Assembly: GCA_950072225.1 (NCBI GenBank)
Contig: CATMOP010000134.1
Coordinates: 1 to 6,069, forward strand
Length of the DNA stretch: 6,069 bases
Origin: an uncultured Nitrospina sp.
GTDB taxonomy: Bacteria; Nitrospinota; Nitrospinia; Nitrospinales; VA-1
Reading direction: 5' to 3'
Shown here: positions 1 to 3,331 of the stretch, piece by piece
Numbering within the stretch: the first letter of the stretch is position 1
Layout of the letters: every line of letters begins with the position of its first letter
Notes under the pieces: generated by a model
What the model saw: the letters and a program-made list of their open reading frames with translations, nothing else
Database searches by the model: none
Told to the model about the DNA's origin: nothing
Program-made: the position numbers and the translations under genes

Positions 1-111
1 CTTCTTAAAATCCGGGAATCCCTGGGAGAACCTGGAGTCATGAAGGCTGTTGCCAAACGTATTGCTGATTTTATGGTTGAATTGAGCGCTAATGAAAAAA
101 CTCCTGTTTAA
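1..111 (+). CDS. lpxB: Lipid-A-disaccharide synthase, C-terminal end (partial)
   Basis: Only the last 36 codons are present, read in frame 1 from the window edge to a TAA at 109-111. The peptide contains LGEPGVMKAVAKRIADFM, which resembles the C-terminal helix of LpxB, where a 'LG..G...+.A..I' pattern is usual. LpxB is a family GT19 glycosyltransferase at the inner membrane that joins UDP-2,3-diacylglucosamine to lipid X to make the lipid A disaccharide. The identification rests on this short tail and on the overlapping acyltransferase gene, since DUF374 genes often follow lpxB in lipid A clusters of Gram-negative bacteria. The catalytic part lies outside the window, so no active-site residue can be checked. 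The stop lies 20 bases inside the next gene, which suggests one operon with translational coupling. Confidence 0.7.
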   Translation, partial: LLKIRESLGEPGVMKAVAKRIADFMVELSANEKTPV

Positions 112-736
112 TTACGTAATTCCATACCTTCTTTTTGGAGTGGTCTATCTCTGGTGCATGACCCTGCGCTCAAAAAACCTGAATGAGGAAGAAGAGAACC
201 ATTTCAAGAATCTTACCGGACCTTATATTCTCACCCTGTGGCATGGAAGAATCTTTTACCTGTTTTATTATCTTCGTCGGCACCCGGATTATTTCCTGCT
301 GATCAGCCCGAGTGAAGACGGCGATCTTTTGGCCCGTCTTGCACGGTTGATGGGCTATTCCGTGATACGTGGGTCCACTTATAAAAAAGCTGTTTCCGCA
401 GCCCGGTCCCTGATTAAAGTTTTGCGCCGAAACCAGAGGATCATTATCATTGCCGATGGTTCCCGCGGACCGAGATGTGTGGCCCAGCCGGGATCCGTGC
501 AATTGGCAGGTATAACCGGAGCGCCAATTTTCCCCATGACCTTCGGAGCTAAAAATAAAGTGATCTTAAACAGCTGGGACCAATTTGCAATCCCCCTGCC
601 TTTTACCCGTTGCGCCTTAAACTTTTCTTCACCCATATCTCTCTCCCAAAAATCGTCTGAACAAACCATAGAGGAAAAGCGATTGGAGCTGGAAAACGCC
701 CTCAATCGAATAAGCAAAGCGAGTGACGAGGGCTAA
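92..736 (+). CDS. DUF374 / lysophospholipid acyltransferase-family membrane protein
   Basis: This 214-residue protein matches the DUF374 branch of the lysophospholipid acyltransferase superfamily, whose members are found in lipid A gene clusters and probably move acyl chains onto a lipid at the inner membrane. The exact substrate is unknown. A hydrophobic N-terminus (about residues 4-23) is a likely membrane anchor. Family motifs run in order: LWHG (49-52), SPSEDGD (72-78), RGS (93-95), DGSRGPR (122-128), PG (133-134) and TGAPI (142-146). The HxxxxD catalytic box of PlsC-type enzymes is not apparent; DUF374 proteins usually carry a Ser/Asp-Gly motif here, matching S72 to G77. The ATG at 92 overlaps the lpxB end by 20 bases and has only a weak Shine-Dalgarno match (GAG near 82). 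An alternative ATG at 158 would lose the hydrophobic segment, so 92 is preferred. The length suits the family and the frame is intact. Confidence 0.85.
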   Translation: MKKLLFNYVIPYLLFGVVYLWCMTLRSKNLNEEEENHFKNLTGPYILTLWHGRIFYLFYYLRRHPDYFLLISPSEDGDLLARLARLMGYSVIRGSTYKKAVSAARSLIKVLRRNQRIIIIADGSRGPRCVAQPGSVQLAGITGAPIFPMTFGAKNKVILNSWDQFAIPLPFTRCALNFSSPISLSQKSSEQTIEEKRLELENALNRISKASDEG

Positions 737-813
737 AAAACGCTTTAAACTTAAACATTTCCGCCCCTAAATGCCTTAAATATGGGCAAGTAAGCCCGTT
801 TGAATTTGCGTTT

Positions 814-835
814 CGGGTGTGGTATAGTTCGCCCG
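814..835. promoter_or_regulatory. Dyad, possible activator (enhancer) site
   Basis: CGGGTG at 814-819 and CGCCCG at 830-835 form an inverted repeat with one T/C difference and a 10-base spacer. Its centre lies about 100 bases upstream of the transcription start predicted from the sigma-54 candidate, where NtrC-like activators commonly bind. The sequence does not match the enteric NtrC consensus, so the protein that would bind it is unknown. The call is weak. Confidence 0.25.
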
Positions 836-900
836 TATCCAAAATCCCTTTAATTTATAGATTTTTAGAAGAACCTGTCAAAGGGGTTCAGGAATTCTTA

Positions 901-917
901 TTGGCACGAATATTGAA
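901..917 (+). promoter_or_regulatory. Sigma-54 (RpoN) -24/-12 promoter candidate for glnB
   Basis: The bases TTGGCACGAATATTGAA match the consensus YTGGCACG-N4-TTGCW. The whole -24 block TTGGCACG is exact, the spacer is the correct 4 bases, and TTG of the -12 block is present. The one departure is A instead of C in the conserved -12 GC pair (position 916), which could lower strength. Transcription would start near 927, giving glnB a leader of about 118 bases. RpoN control of glnB and glnA is well known in Proteobacteria and fits the genes downstream. Confidence 0.55.
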
Positions 918-957
918 CTATAAAGTAACTGGTTAGAGGGGACACGAAAAAGAATCA

Positions 958-1036
958 TTATGGCTTGGAAAAATTTCTAGCCATAAAGACAAGCGTCCGC
1001 TAGCCCAGGTCCTTTTTGAACATAGTGGCTAGAGGA
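958..1036 (+). promoter_or_regulatory. Structured glnB leader with alternative hairpins over the ribosome binding site
   Basis: TTATGGCT (958-965) is perfectly complementary to AGCCATAA (979-986), with further pairing inside the loop, making a local hairpin. The central strand of that hairpin (974-984) can instead pair with GTGGCTAGAGG (1025-1035) in an 11-pair helix that includes three G-U pairs. That helix covers the Shine-Dalgarno AGAGGA (1031-1036), which sits 8 bases before the glnB ATG. CTAGCC at 1000-1005 can compete for GGCTAG (1027-1032). The complementarity is read directly from the sequence; a switching function is inference. It matches no riboswitch class I can name. Confidence 0.35.
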
Positions 1037-1044
1037 AAACAAAT

Positions 1045-1383
1045 ATGAAAAAGGTTGAGGCGATCATCAAACCGTTCAAGCTGGATGAAGTGAAAGATAA
1101 GTTGAACGAGATCGGGGTAAAGGGAATAACCGTCAGCGAGGTGAAGGGATTTGGCAGGCAAAAGGGTCATACCGAGCTGTATCGTGGTGCGGAATATGTG
1201 GTGGACTTTCTTCCCAAAATTAAAATGGAGATCATCGTCAGCGACAACCAAGTGGAGGATGTGATCAATACCATAATGCAGGCCGCACAAACCGGCAGGA
1301 TCGGCGATGGAAAAATATTTGTAATAGATCTTCAGGATACTGTGCGGATTCGTACCGGAGAGCGCGGAGAAGATGCTATTTGA
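1045..1383 (+). CDS. glnB: Nitrogen regulatory protein P-II
   Basis: P-II is a small cytoplasmic trimer that senses 2-oxoglutarate, ATP/ADP and, through uridylylation by GlnD, glutamine. It controls GlnE and NtrB in well-studied bacteria. The protein has 112 residues, the normal length. Both family signatures are present: YRGAEY (46-51) in the T-loop, with Tyr51 as the uridylylation site, and T-x3-GDGKIFVIDL (83-96). Gln39, Lys58, Lys90, Arg101 and Arg103, known for ligand binding, are also kept. The ATG at 1045 has a clear Shine-Dalgarno AGAGGA at 1031-1036. GlnK is the close alternative; Asp54, which is Asp in E. coli GlnB and Asn in GlnK, and the glnA and glnE neighbours favour GlnB, with no amtB in view. 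A sigma-54 promoter candidate and a foldable leader lie upstream. Confidence 0.97.
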   Translation: MKKVEAIIKPFKLDEVKDKLNEIGVKGITVSEVKGFGRQKGHTELYRGAEYVVDFLPKIKMEIIVSDNQVEDVINTIMQAAQTGRIGDGKIFVIDLQDTVRIRTGERGEDAI

Positions 1384-1473
1384 TCCAAGAGTTCTGTGAA
1401 CGGCAAACTGTTTCCTGTCTAAAGAATAATCGCAATTTTCCCAATCCGGGATGGCTGGATTTCATATATAAAG

Positions 1474-1503
1474 CTGGGGCCGTAGTGACGGCACCAGTTT
1501 TTT
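1474..1503 (+). terminator. Intrinsic terminator or attenuator between glnB and glnA
   Basis: A stem runs from 1474-1483 to 1488-1497: ten positions, one G-A mismatch and a four-base loop AGTG, giving CTGGGGCCGT opposite ACGGCACCAG. Six T residues follow at 1498-1503. A-rich bases before the stem can extend the pairing with the T-tract. It should end most glnB transcripts or reduce read-through into glnA. Confidence 0.75.
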
Positions 1504-1514
1504 GCGTCTTTTTT

Positions 1515-1520
1515 TATAAT
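1515..1520 (+). promoter_or_regulatory. Possible sigma-70 -10 box for glnA
   Basis: TATAAT, the exact consensus, lies just after the terminator and would start transcription near 1527, some 30 bases before the glnA ATG. No recognisable -35 hexamer is found at 15-18 bases spacing, and the region is very AT-rich, so a chance match is quite possible. A separate glnA promoter would make sense behind a terminator. Confidence 0.3.
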
Positions 1521-1556
1521 TACATTCCCTAACTATTTTTTGCAGGAGAACTTTTA

Positions 1557-2969
1557 ATGACCCCCAAAGAGGCAGTAGATTTCGCAAAAAAAAATAATGC
1601 TCGAATCGTAGATATGAAGTTCATTGATCTACTTGGATCCTGGCAGCATTTTTCTGTGCCTATGTGTGAGTTGGAAGAACATCTGTTTGAAGAAGGACTG
1701 GGGTTCGATGGCTCCAGCATCCGGGGATGGCAGGCTATCAATAACAGCGACATGCTGGTCATTCCCGATCCGGCCACCACGGTCATGGACCCGTTTATGA
1801 AAGACGCAACGGTTAGCATGATTTGTAATATCGTCGACCCGATCACCAGGGAAAAATACAGCCGCGATCCTCGCAATATCGCTCAGAAAGCGGAAGCTTA
1901 TCTTAAATCTACTGGAATTGGAGACACTGCCTACTTTGGACCGGAAGCGGAGTTTTTCGTTTTTGACAATGTTCAATACGATTCCAACGCGAATGAATCG
2001 TTTTATTCGATCGATTCTGTTGAAGCAAAATGGAACACCGGCCGGGATGAAGACCCTAACCTGGGTCACAAGCCGAGACATAAAGAAGGTTATTTCCCGG
2101 TTGCTCCTACCGATACGCTTCAGGATATTCGCTCTGAGATGATGTTGCTCATGGAGCAGGTTGGCATTACCATGGAATGCCACCACCACGAAGTGGCAAC
2201 GGGAGGACAATGTGAAATTGATATGCGTTTTGCTCCGCTGGTTAAATGTGCTGACAGCCTGATGTGGTACAAATACATCGTTAAAAATGTTGCCAGGGCG
2301 CATAACAAAACCGCAACCTTCATGCCCAAACCCATGTTTGGCGATAACGGAACCGGGATGCATGTCCATCAGAGCATCTGGAAAGATGACAAGCCCCTGA
2401 TGGCCGGAAACAGTTATGCGGGTTTCAGTGAAATGGGTATGCACTACATCGGCGGTATTTTGAAACATTCCCGCGCGATTTGTGCTTTTGCTGCACCGAC
2501 CACTAACTCCTACAAACGGTTGGTACCTGGCTTCGAAGCGCCAGTCAACCTGGCCTATTCCAGCCGCAACCGGAGCGCGGCCATCCGGATCCCCATGTAC
2601 TCGCCCAGTCCCAAAGCAAAGCGATTGGAAATTCGTTACCCAGATCCTTCTTGTAATGGTTATCTGACTTTCTCAGTAATGCTTATGGCTGGCCTGGATG
2701 GCATTGAAAATAAAATTGACCCAGGTGAACCCCTGGATAAAAATATTTACTCCCTAGGGCCGGAAGAGTTGGCGAACATTCCCACCTTGCCTCACTCTTT
2801 GGACCAGTCCCTTCAGGCTCTGGAGGATGATCATGAGTTTCTCCTTAAAGGCGATGTGTTCACCCAGGATTTGGTCGATACCTGGATTGAATATAAACGT
2901 GAAAATGAAATAGACCCCTTGCGACTGCGGCCGCATCCCCTGGAATTCGAAATGTATTACGATTGCTGA
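1557..2969 (+). CDS. glnA: Glutamine synthetase type I (adenylylation-controlled, GSI-beta)
   Basis: GlnA makes glutamine from glutamate, ammonia and ATP in the cytoplasm as a dodecamer and is the entry point for ammonium assimilation. The 470 residues are close to the 469 of E. coli GlnA. Visible motifs are FDGSS (50-54) in the N-terminal beta-grasp domain; FGPEAEF with metal ligands Glu130 and Glu132; HHHEVA (209-214) and Glu220; the ATP motif starting KPMFGDNG (258-265), with His269 and His271; the RLVPGFEAP flap (321-329, Glu327); NRS (338-340) and Arg360. LDKNIY (393-398) is the adenylylation site, with Tyr398 equal to Tyr397 of mature E. coli GS. This tyrosine, with glnE downstream, marks the GSI-beta type. 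The ATG at 1557 has a good Shine-Dalgarno AGGAGA at 1544-1549. The frame is intact and a strong terminator follows. Confidence 0.98.
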   Translation: MTPKEAVDFAKKNNARIVDMKFIDLLGSWQHFSVPMCELEEHLFEEGLGFDGSSIRGWQAINNSDMLVIPDPATTVMDPFMKDATVSMICNIVDPITREKYSRDPRNIAQKAEAYLKSTGIGDTAYFGPEAEFFVFDNVQYDSNANESFYSIDSVEAKWNTGRDEDPNLGHKPRHKEGYFPVAPTDTLQDIRSEMMLLMEQVGITMECHHHEVATGGQCEIDMRFAPLVKCADSLMWYKYIVKNVARAHNKTATFMPKPMFGDNGTGMHVHQSIWKDDKPLMAGNSYAGFSEMGMHYIGGILKHSRAICAFAAPTTNSYKRLVPGFEAPVNLAYSSRNRSAAIRIPMYSPSPKAKRLEIRYPDPSCNGYLTFSVMLMAGLDGIENKIDPGEPLDKNIYSLGPEELANIPTLPHSLDQSLQALEDDHEFLLKGDVFTQDLVDTWIEYKRENEIDPLRLRPHPLEFEMYYDC

Positions 2970-2991
2970 TTCCAGAGAAAAACTTGAATTT

Positions 2992-3026
2992 AAAAACCCC
3001 CTGGGTCTGCCTAGGGGGTTTTTTTT
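2992..3026 (+). terminator. Strong intrinsic terminator after glnA
   Basis: CCCCCTGGG (2997-3005) pairs with CCTAGGGGG (3010-3018) around a TCTG loop, with one G-T pair. The stem is extended by five A residues (2992-2996) pairing with the start of an eight-T tract (3019-3026). It begins 22 bases after the glnA stop and marks the end of the glnA transcript. The A-tract on the left means it could also act on the opposite strand. Confidence 0.92.
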
Positions 3027-3103
3027 GTGATAAATTAGGCAGGTGCTAAGCTGGATATTGCATTAGAAGTTTTAAATTACCCCAACCCCATTCTACCCCA
3101 TTC

Positions 3104-3165
3104 GGGGCATGAAGTTTAAGGAAGAGGATATAACTGGGGCATGAAGGCTGAGGAAGAATATAACT
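3104..3165 (+). repeat. Imperfect tandem duplication, about 31 bases, two units
   Basis: Unit one (3104-3135, 32 bases) and unit two (3136-3165, 30 bases) lie back to back. Both start GGGGCATGAAG, share GGAAGA in the middle and end ATATAACT. They differ at about three substitutions and a two-base indel. The pair lies wholly inside the inverted-repeat element, so a slippage duplication within it is likely. Confidence 0.8.
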
Positions 3166-3184
3166 CCCTCTTTGAAAAAGAGGG
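3166..3184. repeat. Perfect 8-base hairpin inside the repeat element
   Basis: CCCTCTTT (3166-3173) and AAAGAGGG (3177-3184) are exact reverse complements around a GAA loop. Such a C/T-rich and A/G-rich stem is common at the core of dispersed palindromic repeats. It lacks a following T-tract, so it is not called a terminator. Confidence 0.7.
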
Positions 3185-3331
3185 GTCCATTGAAGCTCCC
3201 GCTTCCACGAAGGGGGTTGGGGGGATTTGCTTTTTCTGCCTGCGTGATATCTCTTTATTTACCTTCATTCCCCAAAGGGGTACAACGGATTATTGCTATC
3301 CGCCCCCACGGCCAGTGGTAATAATTATTTC

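Larger units (their letters stand above)
737..1044. other. Intergenic regulatory region upstream of glnB (no gene seen)
   Basis: These 308 bases hold no credible coding frame. From the left there is a small hairpin (782-787 with 794-799, loop of 6), a dyad at 814-835, an AT-rich stretch at 848-870, a short inverted repeat GAACC/GGTTC (871-875 with 885-889), a sigma-54-like promoter at 901-917 and a structured leader at 958-1036. The first hairpin has no strong T-tract after it, so I do not call a terminator behind the acyltransferase gene. The order of upstream dyad, AT-rich spacer, then -24/-12 promoter matches the usual plan of an enhancer-dependent nitrogen promoter. That reading is inference. 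Confidence 0.7.
3074..3228. repeat. Degenerate MITE-like or REP-like element with inverted ends
   Basis: The left end AAATTACCCCAACCCCATTC (from 3074) is an inverted match of the right end (3208-3228), agreeing at 17 of 21 positions. The inside holds a tandem duplication (3104-3165) and a perfect hairpin (3166-3184). C-rich left and G-rich right ends beginning with AAAT are typical of short non-autonomous repeats dispersed between genes in many bacteria. No transposase gene is present and no target duplication is clear. Copy number cannot be judged from one window. Confidence 0.5.
2970..3331. other. Intergenic region between glnA and glnE (no credible gene)
   Basis: These 362 bases contain the glnA terminator (2992-3026), an inverted-repeat element (3074-3228) and a further CCCC-AAA-GGGG hairpin (3270-3280). 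A perfect palindrome AATAATTATT (3320-3329) sits two bases before the glnE ATG. A 64-codon open frame (3141-3335) crosses the repeat and is probably not a gene. No convincing -35/-10 or -24/-12 promoter for glnE was found, though one must exist here if the terminator is efficient. Confidence 0.65.

Noticed and set aside
782..801. A terminator after the DUF374 gene (GGGC/GCCC hairpin).
   Set aside because: The stem is only six pairs with one wobble and is followed by TTGAATTT instead of a T-tract.
919..924. A TATAAA -10 box overlapping the sigma-54 candidate.
   Set aside because: There is no -35 hexamer at suitable spacing, and the -24/-12 match is far better.
960..980. A six-codon leader peptide (MAWKNF) in the glnB leader.
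   Set aside because: No Shine-Dalgarno lies at a proper distance, and there is no run of regulatory codons such as Gln. The ATG is part of the hairpin stem.
1389..1430. A glutamine riboswitch (glnA RNA motif) before glnA, prompted by the GTTC-TGT-GAAC hairpin at 1391-1401.
   Set aside because: The conserved core of that motif could not be found. Only a four-base-pair hairpin is present, and a terminator separates it from glnA.
1489..1506. A second sigma-54-like site before glnA (CGGCACC then TTTTGCG).
   Set aside because: The GG and GC elements are 14 bases apart instead of 12, and the bases belong to the terminator stem and its T-tract.
1629..2468. A 279-codon open frame on the minus strand inside glnA.
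   Set aside because: It is a shadow of the highly constrained glnA coding strand. The product has no recognisable domain and the + strand gene is certain.
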